A DNA stretch of 64,000 nucleotides, taken from Arthrobacter sp. MYb227. Its GTDB lineage: Bacteria > Actinomycetota > Actinomycetes > Actinomycetales > Micrococcaceae. Where the stretch lies: the NCBI RefSeq assembly GCF_002975435.1, contig NZ_PCPT01000012.1:1-64000 (forward strand). The letters run 5' to 3'. Shown here in pieces: positions 34,566 through 44,652 of this stretch. The notes beneath the pieces are model-generated. The model was given only the letters and a program-made list of their open reading frames with translations. It was not told where the DNA came from and ran no database searches. The position numbers and the translations under genes were made by a program. How positions within the stretch are numbered: position 1 is the stretch's first letter; the number at the start of each line of letters is the position of its first letter.

Positions 34566-34639
34566 GGTTCTTTAGCTCAGTTGGTTAGAGCGCTCGCCTC
34601 ACACGCGAGAGGTCGGCAGTTCGAGTCTGCCAAGAACCA
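34566..34639 (+). tRNA. tRNA-Val (anticodon CAC)
   Basis: The acceptor GGTTCTT pairs with AAGAACC. The anticodon stem CTCGC/GCGAG holds loop CTCACAC, anticodon CAC. The T arm is GGCAGTTCGAGTCTGCC. CCA is not encoded. Confidence 0.95.
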
Positions 34640-34646
34640 CGGAAGC

Positions 34647-34684
34647 AGAAAAGCTCCCCTTTCATGTGCAAGGGGAGCTTTTCT
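34647..34684 (+). terminator. Terminator after tRNA-Val
   Basis: The 15-bp stem AGAAAAGCTCCCCTT / AAGGGGAGCTTTTCT has an 8-nt loop and starts 8 nt after the tRNA. It may also end the LLM gene from the other strand. Confidence 0.88.
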
Positions 34685-34707
34685 TATCGACCGTGAGCTA
34701 AGCCCGA

Positions 34708-35763
34708 TTATGCGGCGAGCATTTCCAGGACCATCGGTTTGACCTTGGTGCCGAGTAGTTCAATGCTGCGCATCATGGTTTCGTGAGGCAGCGTGCCATT
34801 TGAATATTTGATATCAACACGCGAGAGACCCAAGCCCTTGGCGAAGGTTGCGATCTTGGTGGCAACCGTTTCGGGGCTACCGGCAAGCATTGAGCCATTT
34901 GCAGCTGCCGAGGCCTCGAATCGCATGCGGCTGGCAGGTGGCCAGCCACGTTCGGCACCCAGTCGATCCATGGTGATCTTGTAGTGTGGCCAGAGCAGAT
35001 CCAGCGCTTCCTGGTCCGTGTCGGCAACCAGACCGTGGAAGTGCGCACCAATCTTCTGTGGCTGGTGCCCAGATTCTTCCAGTGAGCGCTTATATAGACG
35101 CGTCAATGGCTCAAAAGCCATGGGGGAGCCACCAATGATGGCCAAGAAAAGCGGTAGCCCGTGCCGACCCGCACGCACCACCGATTCGGGACTTCCTCCC
35201 ACACCAACCCACGTATCAAGATTTCCCGTTTCAATCGGTGGGTAAACGCTCTGGTTTCGCAGTGCCGAACGGGTCTGACCGCTCCAGCTGACCGGCTCCG
35301 ATTTACGTAACTTGGCAAAGAGCGCGAGCTTCTCCTCAAAGAGCAGCTCATAGTCTGTAAGTTCGTACCCAAAAAGCGGGAAAGATTCGATGAAGGAGCC
35401 GCGGCCCAGAATTACCTCGGCCCGGCCATTGGATAATGCATCAACCGTTGCGAACCTTTCGTACACGCGCACCGGATCATCGGAGCTGAGCACGGTGACG
35501 GCAGAACCCAGCCGAATGTTCTTGGTGACGCTGGCGATGGCTCCTAGAACGACCTCGGGGGCAGAGATTGAATAATCATCGCGGTGATGCTCCCCAACCC
35601 CGAAGAAATCTAGCCCGGCGGCTTCGGCTGCCTTTGCCTCGGCCACGACATTGCGAATCACCTGCGCCGGGTTCAGTTTAACGCCGTTGGAATCTTCGGT
35701 GATGTCACCGAAGGTTTCTACGCCGATCTCTAACTGCGTGTCAGGGGTACTTTGGGTGCTCAT
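34708..35763 (-). CDS. LLM-class flavin-dependent oxidoreductase
   Basis: The 351-aa luciferase-like monooxygenase fold (TIM barrel, FMN or F420) shows GLDFFGVGEHHRDDYSISAPEVVLGAIASVTKNIRLGSAVTVLSS near residues 50-95, DPVRVYERFATVDALSNGRAEVILGRGSF near 100, and the WVGVGGSPESVVRAGRHGLPLFLAIIGG segment near 190. This pattern matches oxidoreductases annotated as alkanal monooxygenase-like; the substrate is unknown. ATG with GGAG 8 nt upstream. It is a single gene, divergent from the ThrE-type exporter. Confidence 0.85.
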   Translation of the reverse strand: MSTQSTPDTQLEIGVETFGDITEDSNGVKLNPAQVIRNVVAEAKAAEAAGLDFFGVGEHHRDDYSISAPEVVLGAIASVTKNIRLGSAVTVLSSDDPVRVYERFATVDALSNGRAEVILGRGSFIESFPLFGYELTDYELLFEEKLALFAKLRKSEPVSWSGQTRSALRNQSVYPPIETGNLDTWVGVGGSPESVVRAGRHGLPLFLAIIGGSPMAFEPLTRLYKRSLEESGHQPQKIGAHFHGLVADTDQEALDLLWPHYKITMDRLGAERGWPPASRMRFEASAAANGSMLAGSPETVATKIATFAKGLGLSRVDIKYSNGTLPHETMMRSIELLGTKVKPMVLEMLAA

Positions 35764-35961
35764 GTAGTTGGCTCCGTTCTGTCAAAATTTAAATACCTTT
35801 GCATCTATTCTTGGTCAACCGAGGCGATCGGAATGTTATTCCCAGGTATCTAAAGTTCGAGAGTGAGCAGCGTCAAGTTGTGTGTCCGGTTGCCGGTACA
35901 TTGATCGCTCAAGAAGCGGCTGTAAGGTGGGTGTGAACAGGGCCAGTCGACGGGAGTAAGT

Positions 35962-37692
35962 GTGTCTTCAAGCAAAGATGGGGAGGGCGTAAATGACGTG
36001 CCTTCCACCGAAGACCCGAACCCTCAGGTGGCGAGTCTGCGTCGGATACAAACGCAGGAAATGACGCATCTTCCCAAGCCCGTATCTGGCAAGACTTCCG
36101 CCACGGCACCCACGCCAATGGCTAAGACCCAGAAGGAACAGAAGCCTGCTGCCAAGCGTCCGGTGGCCCCCAAGAAACGTGCGGTGCAGCCGTTAGCGCC
36201 AGTTCAATTGCCGCCCGAAGTGCAGAAAAAGATCAATGCTAGAACCGGGCAGGTGGGTATCACTTCAAGTGGTGCACCGGCACTACCGCCGCGCGCCAAC
36301 CCGGCCGCCCGACGCATGATTTCACGTCTACTGGCCTCGGATACTCCTCCGACCCAAGCCATCAGCATTGTCGACAGACTCAAGGGCACTCCATATGCCA
36401 ACCCGAAGGTCAACGCTGCCCAGGATGCTTCTGCCCGCAAGACCCTAGAATTCGCCCTTGACCTCGCCGAAACCATGTTCCGTTATGGAGCAGGTGCCCT
36501 TGAAGTTGAAACAAGTGTCATTGCAGTAACAGCTGCCCTAGGACTGCGACACATTGATGTTGACATCACCAATCAGTCGATCCATCTGAACTTCTCCCCA
36601 CCCGAGGGAGAGTCTTACTCGATGCTGCGCGTTGTCAGGTCATGGACCAACAACTTTGCCGGTCTAGCCCTGGTGCATCAGCTGGTCTCGGACATCATTG
36701 CCGGAGGCGTGACGCGGCAGCAGTCGGTAGATAGGCTCCGGGAAATTTCCAGGCAACCGCGCCCCTTCCCACGCTGGATGGTCTCGAGTGCCGCAGGCGG
36801 CTTTGCCGCAGCCTTTGTTGTCTTTATTGGAGGCTCGCTGATTGGGGCCACAATCGCCTTTGTCACTGCCCTTTTGGTGGGGCAGATCCAGAAATATGCG
36901 GCGCGGTGGAGAATTCCAGATTTCTTCTCCATTGCCGCCTCAACCTTTGTTGTTACTGCAATCGCTGTGCTCGGCCATGCGCTCAAAGCACCGATAGATC
37001 CCGCACTTGTGGTTTCCGGCGGTATTTTGTTGTTATTGCCGTCTTCACGTTTTGTCTCGGCTCTGCAAGATGCGATCAATGGATTCCCAGTGACGGCTGC
37101 CGGCAGATTCTTCTCCGCCGGGCTCAGTTATGCTGCAATCTTGACCGGCATTATGGCTGCCCTGGTCATCGGTGAAATGGCCGGAGCTCCGGAGCTTGAT
37201 GTGGTGAACATTCAGAAGATTTCATATCCTCTGTGGTTATTGGCACTTCTTGTGGCAGTTGCAGTGGTGCTTGGTGCGGTAACCGAGCAAACAAGCCGCT
37301 CGGTGGCCTGGGCCACCGGAGGCATTGCTTTACTTGGATATGGAATATTACTTGCGGTTCAGGCCCTTGGCATGGGGGATCGGACCGCGCCTGCGGTGGT
37401 TGCCACGTTCATCGGGTTTGCTGCGCGCATCGTTGCCCACCGTATGCGTGCACCCCAGCTGGTGCTCGCGGCCCCAGCAATTGTTTTCCTGCTGCCGGGT
37501 CTGATGATCTTCCGTTCCATGTACGGGCTGGTCTTTGACGTGGATGACATGGCAAGCGCTATGGTCGCAATGTTTACTGCCTTCACCATCATGATGGCCA
37601 TCGCCGGTGGAGTGGTCTTTGGTGATACCTTGGCTCGGCCCTTCAGTGGAAGCACCGTCAGTGGGGAACGCAGTGGTATTCGCCGACGTTAG
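35962..37692 (+). CDS. Threonine/serine exporter family protein (ThrE type)
   Basis: The 576-aa protein has three parts. An N-terminal hydrophilic Ala/Pro/Lys-rich region covers about residues 1-120. A DUF1212 domain (TLEFALDLAETMFRYGAGALEVETSV through the RRxxSVDRLREI-like segment near 265) follows. About ten transmembrane helices lie from 272 onward (ThrE and DUF3815 halves). Corynebacterium ThrE exports threonine and serine by proton motive force. The basic linker is longer than in typical ThrE. Start GTG with GGGAG upstream. It converges on ung with only 6 nt between stops. Confidence 0.86.
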   Translation: MSSSKDGEGVNDVPSTEDPNPQVASLRRIQTQEMTHLPKPVSGKTSATAPTPMAKTQKEQKPAAKRPVAPKKRAVQPLAPVQLPPEVQKKINARTGQVGITSSGAPALPPRANPAARRMISRLLASDTPPTQAISIVDRLKGTPYANPKVNAAQDASARKTLEFALDLAETMFRYGAGALEVETSVIAVTAALGLRHIDVDITNQSIHLNFSPPEGESYSMLRVVRSWTNNFAGLALVHQLVSDIIAGGVTRQQSVDRLREISRQPRPFPRWMVSSAAGGFAAAFVVFIGGSLIGATIAFVTALLVGQIQKYAARWRIPDFFSIAASTFVVTAIAVLGHALKAPIDPALVVSGGILLLLPSSRFVSALQDAINGFPVTAAGRFFSAGLSYAAILTGIMAALVIGEMAGAPELDVVNIQKISYPLWLLALLVAVAVVLGAVTEQTSRSVAWATGGIALLGYGILLAVQALGMGDRTAPAVVATFIGFAARIVAHRMRAPQLVLAAPAIVFLLPGLMIFRSMYGLVFDVDDMASAMVAMFTAFTIMMAIAGGVVFGDTLARPFSGSTVSGERSGIRRR

Positions 37693-37698
37693 GTCCGC

Positions 37699-38475
37699 TT
37701 AGCGCGCATTGAGGGGCAGCGCCCAGTCGATGGGTGCTGCGCCCTGAGCAACGAGTAGTTCGTTGCTGCGACTAAACGGTTTTGAACCGAAGAATCCGCG
37801 GCGTGCCGAAAGCGGTGAGGGGTGCGCCGTGGCAATGATCGGGGTGTCTCTCAGCGCTGTGGAGAGCGTTTGGGCATCCTTGCCCCACAAGATGGCTACC
37901 AATGGTTTTTTCTGGTTCACAAGTGCACTAATTGCCGCATTGGTGATTTTTTCCCAGCCCAGGGACCGATGGGATCCGGCATTGCCTGCCGCAACTGTTA
38001 GTACGCGATTGAGTAATATCACACCCTGATCTGCCCAAGCACTGAGATCTCCGTGCGCCGGGGTGGCGATACCGAGGTCGCTTTCTAGCTCGGTATAGAT
38101 GTTTTTAAGGCTACGCGGTAACGGGCGAACGCTCGGGGCCGTGGCGAAACTTAGCCCCACCGAATGCCCGGGTGTTGGGTAGGGATCCTGCCCCATAATC
38201 AGCACTCGCGCCGAGGCCAGCGGGCGAGCAAATGCGCGAAGAATATTTTGCGGTGCGGGAAGTATTCTTTCACCGGCTAAACGCCGTGTCTCAAGGTTTT
38301 TGGCAAGGTCGAGCAGCGTTGCTTCTACCGGTGCAAGCGCTTCGGCCCAATCGGCAGTCATAAAACCCTCGTTGACCGCGTGTTCTAAGCTCTCAGCAAA
38401 AGGGAACTTGGCCCTCTGTGCTGGATCTAGCGGTAACTCGAATAGTGCTTCTTCTCCTGAGTCCATAGCAGCCAT
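37699..38475 (-). CDS. ung: Uracil-DNA glycosylase (family 1)
   Basis: The 258-aa base-excision repair enzyme removes uracil from DNA. The water-activating motif GQDPYP places Asp at 97. Other family marks are GHSVGLSF (103-110), GVILLNRVLTV near 150 and the DNA-intercalation loop AHPSPLSA near 220. Length is slightly above the usual 225-230 because of an N-terminal extension. Start ATG with AGGGA close upstream; the next ATG (3 codons later) is also possible. Confidence 0.94.
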   Translation of the reverse strand: MAAMDSGEEALFELPLDPAQRAKFPFAESLEHAVNEGFMTADWAEALAPVEATLLDLAKNLETRRLAGERILPAPQNILRAFARPLASARVLIMGQDPYPTPGHSVGLSFATAPSVRPLPRSLKNIYTELESDLGIATPAHGDLSAWADQGVILLNRVLTVAAGNAGSHRSLGWEKITNAAISALVNQKKPLVAILWGKDAQTLSTALRDTPIIATAHPSPLSARRGFFGSKPFSRSNELLVAQGAAPIDWALPLNAR

Positions 38476-38597
38476 TGTTCCCTGAGGGCAGCTATTTTGG
38501 CCAAGTCGAGCCGTGCGTCTTACGCGTTAGAATAGTTACGCTAAAGCAAATTTGTTGGGGGTTTCCCGGCGATGAACTGGACTGTTGAGGGTGTGTC

Positions 38598-38894
38598 ATG
38601 CCTACCGAGGCGCTTGGACTTGATTTCGTTTTTGACGAATCAAGTGACTTGGATGAGCGTTCCCAGCGCATTCTTGCCCTTGAACGCCAGTGGTGGAAGT
38701 ACGCAGGAGCCAAAGAACAGGCCATTACGCAACTGTTTTCTATCTCCGCAACTAACTACTATCAGTTGCTTAACACCCTCATCGACACGGACGCCGCATT
38801 GGCGTATGACCCCATGCTGGTCAATCGATTGCGTAGACTACGAACGACGAGGCACCGTGCTCGACCCGTAAAAAAGGTCGATTTGGGGTCATGA
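38598..38894 (+). CDS. DUF3263 protein
   Basis: The 98-aa protein contains the actinobacterial DUF3263 pattern: DERSQRILALERQWWKYAGAKEQAI then LFSISATNYYQLLNTLIDTDAALAYDPMLVNRLRRLR. The helical SATNYYQLL part resembles a DNA-binding helix-turn-helix, an inference from pattern only. It sits between ung and the LytR_C gene, an order conserved near groEL in related actinobacteria. ATG with GAGGG 9 nt upstream. Confidence 0.85.
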   Translation: MPTEALGLDFVFDESSDLDERSQRILALERQWWKYAGAKEQAITQLFSISATNYYQLLNTLIDTDAALAYDPMLVNRLRRLRTTRHRARPVKKVDLGS

Positions 38895-38988
38895 TCGCAC
38901 TTAACATTGAATGCTTGGGCATTCGGTTACGCCCGCGATCAGACTCTAGCGCGTGCCCCCATAGCAAGACACACCACCGAGGACGGGC

Positions 38989-39663
38989 ATGACCAACTAT
39001 CCGCGCGATGAATTTGATCGCGTCCCAGAGTTCAGCAACCGCAGTGGCTCACACCGCGCAAACGGTTGGGCTGCAGCGGCAGCCACGAGCGGGGTGCGCC
39101 CGAGCCTACGCTGGCTGATGGTCTTCGGCGTGCTAGCCCTGCTAGTGGGTGTCTTCTCCTTTACCGTTTTGCCAAAACTTACTGGTGGTGGCAACAATCC
39201 ACCTCCGGTGGCAGGTGCCAGCAGCGCGCCAAGTCAGTCTCCGAGCGCCGATACCGGTGGTAGCGAACCGACCGGGGAAGGCTCCGCAACTCCCAGCGAA
39301 GATCCGACCGAGTCTGCTGGGCCCAGCGAAAGCGATGACCCGGCTGCTTCCGAGTCGCCGGATGCTAGTGCCTCAACCGATGCCTCGGGAGTTGATTACT
39401 CGCAGGCCATTGGTGTTTTCAACGGCGCACAACGTGCCGGAATAGCCGGTACCGTGCGCACCACGTTGCTCAATGCTGGGTTTACAAATGTCGCGGCAGA
39501 CACTTGGACCAAAAAGGTCACATATTCAACGATTTATTATGCGGATCCTAGCTACAAGGCTGTTGCCGAAAAGGCCGGCGAAGAGTTGGGAATTACCTCA
39601 TTGATCCAGACCAACAATATTCCGGGCAAGGTTGCAGTGGTCCTGGGAACCAGCTGGCGCTAA
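38989..39663 (+). CDS. LytR C-terminal domain membrane protein
   Basis: The 224-aa protein has a cytoplasmic N-terminus (1-42), one transmembrane helix (about 43-63, WLMVFGVLALLVGVFSFTVL), and a Ser/Pro/Glu-rich extracellular linker (70-135). A LytR_C domain follows (IGVFNGAQRAGIAGTVRTTLLNAGFTNVAAD to the end). LytR_C domains accompany cell-wall polymer ligases but this protein lacks the catalytic LCP domain, so it may be an accessory wall-binding factor. It lies directly upstream of the groEL regulatory region. Confidence 0.85.
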   Translation: MTNYPRDEFDRVPEFSNRSGSHRANGWAAAAATSGVRPSLRWLMVFGVLALLVGVFSFTVLPKLTGGGNNPPPVAGASSAPSQSPSADTGGSEPTGEGSATPSEDPTESAGPSESDDPAASESPDASASTDASGVDYSQAIGVFNGAQRAGIAGTVRTTLLNAGFTNVAADTWTKKVTYSTIYYADPSYKAVAEKAGEELGITSLIQTNNIPGKVAVVLGTSWR

Positions 39664-39704
39664 GGACCAATAAAGGGTTCTACGCTCAGGGCTAAGCCCA
39701 CAGC

Positions 39705-39733
39705 TTGCACTCCGGATGCTTGAGTGCCAAGAT
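39705..39733 (+). promoter_or_regulatory. Possible groEL promoter
   Basis: TTGCAC (39705-39710), a 17-nt spacer and CAAGAT (39728-39733) would start transcription at about 39740, inside the CIRCE element, as expected for HrcA control. The -10 match is only fair. Confidence 0.4.
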
Positions 39734-39738
39734 TTGTA

Positions 39739-39765
39739 TTAGCACTCGCACACCCCGACTGCTAA
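39739..39765. promoter_or_regulatory. CIRCE element (HrcA operator) of groEL
   Basis: TTAGCACTC-N9-GACTGCTAA matches the consensus TTAGCACTC-N9-GAGTGCTAA with one substitution in the right arm. It lies about 180 nt upstream of groEL. The HrcA repressor binds this site and is inactivated on heat stress. Confidence 0.88.
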
Positions 39766-39938
39766 TTGGATCGTCTTTTCGAGCCAAACACAGCGGGTTT
39801 GGGGATTGTGTTTGAGTGAGTCCTTGACCAAGGCAGCGAGAAGTTTTTGCGGTTGTCCCTATGGCATCGCAGAATCTTCGTCCGTCGCGGGCGTTGCCTC
39901 AGGTCGTAGATACGCATGAACGTCCCGAAAGGACATAA

Positions 39939-41573
<1,635 letters not shown>

Positions 41574-41606
41574 TCCCCCCTTTGCACCAAGCATCTAGCG
41601 CTTAGC

Positions 41607-41674
41607 TAACGCGAGCCGTGGAACCGATTATCTCCTAGCATGGGAGGGAGTTGGCTCCGCGGCTCGTTGCGTTA
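41607..41674. terminator. Imperfect hairpin between groEL and the DUF4031-HD gene
   Basis: TAACGC-GAGCCG pairs with CGGCTC-GTT-GCGTTA around a roughly 40-nt loop. It lies between convergent stops. On the minus strand TTTTAACGC precedes the hairpin instead of following it, so termination strength is uncertain. Confidence 0.4.
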
Positions 41675-41685
41675 AAAGTAATGTC

Positions 41686-42606
41686 TTAGGTGTTGTTTGA
41701 TCCCGGATGTGGCGTGATGAGCATGGCAAGCTCGCTAAGTTCCCGGGTGATGTTTTCCCGCGCCGCGCTTTCCCACAATTCACGAGCCCGAGTTGTTGAA
41801 TACAACCAAGTAGTGGCCAGCAGCTCACGTAAGATCGTGGATCGTCCCGCGGCAAACGCCGCATCGGAAACGTGCGCGTATTCTTCCCGCACCGCCGCGG
41901 CATAGCGCTTATAAGCCCCCGGGGCCCTTGCCAAAACCTCAAGATCTGCATCGCAGAGTAACTGTCCGGGAAGATCATCGGGGGCAGGATCATGCTTGAT
42001 GGTCAGCTCAACAAGTCGCGCGACCTCCGCACTCAGCTCGGTGGCCAACCCCGCATCGGTTAGGAGCTCGCGTGCCAGGCTTGCCGATTCTCGTTCATCA
42101 CTTGCTAAACCCTGATATACGGCATCGTGAAACCACGCCGCAAGATAGATCCCCCGATGCTCGGGGCTTTTCTCGGTGGTCCCGGTGAGTGCGTCGAGAC
42201 CTGTAAGCACCGCAAGAAGGTGCGCCCGGTCATGATATTTTCGGTGGCCCTGGGACCAACGCGCCAAAAGGTCTTCGCCCAAGTCTTGGGTATTGGGTAA
42301 CAGCGCATTCCAGCGAGCACGTAAGACGGCGTCAAGGCGTTCGGGGCGTTCGCGGGCCGGAACCCGCAATCCGGAGCGTACCAACCGGCGCACCAACTCG
42401 GTAGCGCTCACCGGCTGCGCCCCGGCGGCTATGAGCGTTTCATAGCGTTTTTGCGGAACATCATAATGATCTCGGTCAAAGGCGCGCTCGGGCAGTCCCT
42501 GAGCCTGCGCAAAGGCATGTAATTGTGTAAGCGACTGGTCCGAGACCAGATGAGAGAAAATTGTGCCGTGGGCCGGCCACAAGGGAGGATCGATTAGTAT
42601 TGCCAC
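41686..42606 (-). CDS. DUF4031 domain fused to an HD-type phosphohydrolase-like domain
   Basis: The 306-aa protein has two parts. Residues 1-85 match DUF4031 (MAILIDPPLWPAHGTIFSHLVSD, HYDVPQKRYETLIAAGAQPV). Residues about 90-300 resemble the predicted metal-dependent HD superfamily proteins (COG4339 type), with YHDRAHL near 128, AAWFHDAVY near 157, the acidic pair CDADLEV near 220 and a late Y-x-H. HD domains bind divalent metal and often hydrolyse phosphate esters; the substrate is unknown. Separate DUF4031 and HD proteins are common, so the fusion suggests a shared function. Confidence 0.78.
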   Translation of the reverse strand: MAILIDPPLWPAHGTIFSHLVSDQSLTQLHAFAQAQGLPERAFDRDHYDVPQKRYETLIAAGAQPVSATELVRRLVRSGLRVPARERPERLDAVLRARWNALLPNTQDLGEDLLARWSQGHRKYHDRAHLLAVLTGLDALTGTTEKSPEHRGIYLAAWFHDAVYQGLASDERESASLARELLTDAGLATELSAEVARLVELTIKHDPAPDDLPGQLLCDADLEVLARAPGAYKRYAAAVREEYAHVSDAAFAAGRSTILRELLATTWLYSTTRARELWESAARENITRELSELAMLITPHPGSNNT

Positions 42607-42682
42607 GTTCCAACACTAAACCTCCTACGCCTAGGTAACGGGCCCACACACGTTTTCCTCCGCTGCGCGGCGGAGGAAAGGA

Positions 42683-42973
42683 TCAGTAAGTGAAGAGGCT
42701 AGCGTTTGCGGCTTCTGCCTCTTCGTATTGTAATGAGGCACGATTCAGCGCGGTACCGATGGCGTTTAGCGATTCTTCGACACGAATCTGTGTGTTGCGC
42801 CAGTCGACAACCACCGACTGAAAATTTGCCGAGGCAGCGCCTTGCCAGGTGCCCTGCAAATCCTGCAGGGAAGCGGTCATTGCATTGACCTCTGCGCGTA
42901 CTCGTTCGATGGTTGACTGTACCGACATTGACTTGGCGGCCATGTCATTGGTGTTGGTGGCGAAAGTGCTCAT
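42683..42973 (-). CDS. WXG100-family secretion target (EsxA-like)
   Basis: The 96-aa helical-hairpin protein has the W-x-G turn at Trp43-Gln-Gly45 (LQGTWQGAAS). Such proteins are exported as dimers by type VII (ESX) systems. The C-terminal half ends NRASLQYEEAEAANASLFTY, which contains Y-x-x-x-E/D-like spacing. The ATG at 42973 is chosen because the family starts about 40 residues before the WXG; the longer frame from 43048 has a non-family N-terminus. No other ESX gene lies in this window. Confidence 0.85.
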   Translation of the reverse strand: MSTFATNTNDMAAKSMSVQSTIERVRAEVNAMTASLQDLQGTWQGAASANFQSVVVDWRNTQIRVEESLNAIGTALNRASLQYEEAEAANASLFTY

Positions 42974-43109
42974 GATTTTTGCTCCTGCTCTCAGCGAAAA
43001 AACGGAAATGCAGGAAGGCTGCATTCCTGATACCAAGGGTAGAAACACTACGTCCGCCGTGTGCGGTGCATACGGCGGACTGTGGATAACTTAGCGTGGA
43101 AGAAAGGGT

Positions 43110-44636
43110 TTAGAAATCCTGCGCAGAATTATCATCTTCGTCTTCATCTATATCTGTATCAGGCTCGGCAGGAACAAACGGGAGATGGATACTCATGGTG
43201 GCACCGCCGCCGGGGGTTTGACTGAGCCTGATGGAGCCATCGTGTTGAGCTGCGATTGCAGCAACAATGGCAAGTCCTAAGCCCGTTCCACCGGTTTCAC
43301 GTTGCCTCGAGGAATCGGAACGATAGAAACGTTCAAAGACCCTATCGGCGTCTTCCTCGGAGATCCCAGGTCCGTGGTCGCGAATTTCAAGCACCGCATC
43401 AGACCTGCCATCGATCACCGGCTTAACTCCCACAGCAACCTCAATATCGGTTCCCTCAGGGGTATAACGCAAGGCATTTGTCATAAGGTTTGCAACAATC
43501 TGACGAAGCCGCGCCTCATCTCCGCTGGTGGGTGCCGGGCGTGGCGGGGAATTCTGATCGAGTCCTACAAGGCGCACGCGTCGATCAGTGGCATTCACCC
43601 GAGCATCCTCAACTGTGTCCCCGGCCAGTAGCAACAGATCCACTGGTTTACGTTCTAGGGGCCGCTGTTCATCTAAACGCGCTAGGGTCAATAGGTCTTC
43701 AACAAGTTGACCCATACGCTTTGACTCGGCTTCGATCCGGCCCATGGCTATCTTGAGCATCTCCGGGTCTTCAAGCCCGCCCTGCCTATAGAACTCCGAG
43801 TATCCCTGAATGGTCACCAGCGGGGTGCGCAGCTCATGTGAGGCATCCTGAATAAAGCGGCGCATCTTGCGCTCGGAGGCGGCCCTGCCACGGAAGGCAT
43901 GCTCAATATGCGAGAGCATGGCATTTAGTGATCGTGAAAGCCTACCCACCTCGGTTTCGGGCGGATAATCCTCAACACGGCGGGAGAGATCTCCAGCGGC
44001 AATGGCTGCTGCTGTGCGTTCAACGCGTAGCAACGGCAGCAGGGCCCGGGTGGTGATCCCATAAGCGATCATTGACATGAGTAGGGTTGCCAGCATGCCG
44101 GTGGAGAGCACCAACATTGCGGCCTTATCCACGGTATTGCGTACCGAATCCATGGGCAAGGCATAGAAAATGTCGTTGTTGCTGCCCTTGAGCGGCCAGA
44201 CGCGCATGCGCCATCCGGCCGAGTTGGGTAGCGTTCCGGGTACCGTAATTGACGCGGAAATATCGTCGCGTAGGCGCTCAAGGTCGCCGGGGTCTAGCTT
44301 CGGAGCGTCAAGAGGTTTCTGCGCTGAATCTTGCTTGCGTGGCATCAGGTAGACCTGAGCGTTTTGATCATCGAGGATGACCCCATAGAACCTATCGAAT
44401 CCGGCAATGGCAAGATTCAGCGGGGCCACCTCCGTGTAGTCATTGAGCATCGTGGAGGTGATGGCTCGGGTGCTGGTCTTGAGCTCGGAATCGACCTGAG
44501 CGGTGAGCATTAGGCGCAACGATTGCGCCGAACCAATGGCCGTGACAATGATGCCAGCAATCATCAGTGAGCTCATGAGCGCCACTAGCTTGGTGCGCAG
44601 CGAAACCTGCCGCCAAAAGCGACGCATACCTTGCAC
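43110..44636 (-). CDS. Sensor histidine kinase
   Basis: The 508-aa membrane kinase has transmembrane helices at about 16-38 and 172-194 flanking an extracytoplasmic sensor domain. A HAMP linker (about 195-247) follows, then a HisKA domain with phospho-acceptor His267 (QDASHELRTPL) and an ATPase domain with N box (IVANLMTNALRY), G1 (IRDHGPGISEEDADRVFERFYR) and G2 (GGTGLGLAIV). The acidic C-terminal tail is odd. It lies 16 nt downstream of its response regulator gene. It resembles actinobacterial TrcS/MprB-like kinases; the stimulus is unknown. Confidence 0.9.
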   Translation of the reverse strand: MQGMRRFWRQVSLRTKLVALMSSLMIAGIIVTAIGSAQSLRLMLTAQVDSELKTSTRAITSTMLNDYTEVAPLNLAIAGFDRFYGVILDDQNAQVYLMPRKQDSAQKPLDAPKLDPGDLERLRDDISASITVPGTLPNSAGWRMRVWPLKGSNNDIFYALPMDSVRNTVDKAAMLVLSTGMLATLLMSMIAYGITTRALLPLLRVERTAAAIAAGDLSRRVEDYPPETEVGRLSRSLNAMLSHIEHAFRGRAASERKMRRFIQDASHELRTPLVTIQGYSEFYRQGGLEDPEMLKIAMGRIEAESKRMGQLVEDLLTLARLDEQRPLERKPVDLLLLAGDTVEDARVNATDRRVRLVGLDQNSPPRPAPTSGDEARLRQIVANLMTNALRYTPEGTDIEVAVGVKPVIDGRSDAVLEIRDHGPGISEEDADRVFERFYRSDSSRQRETGGTGLGLAIVAAIAAQHDGSIRLSQTPGGGATMSIHLPFVPAEPDTDIDEDEDDNSAQDF

Positions 44637-44652
44637 TGAAAATTACCTTCCC

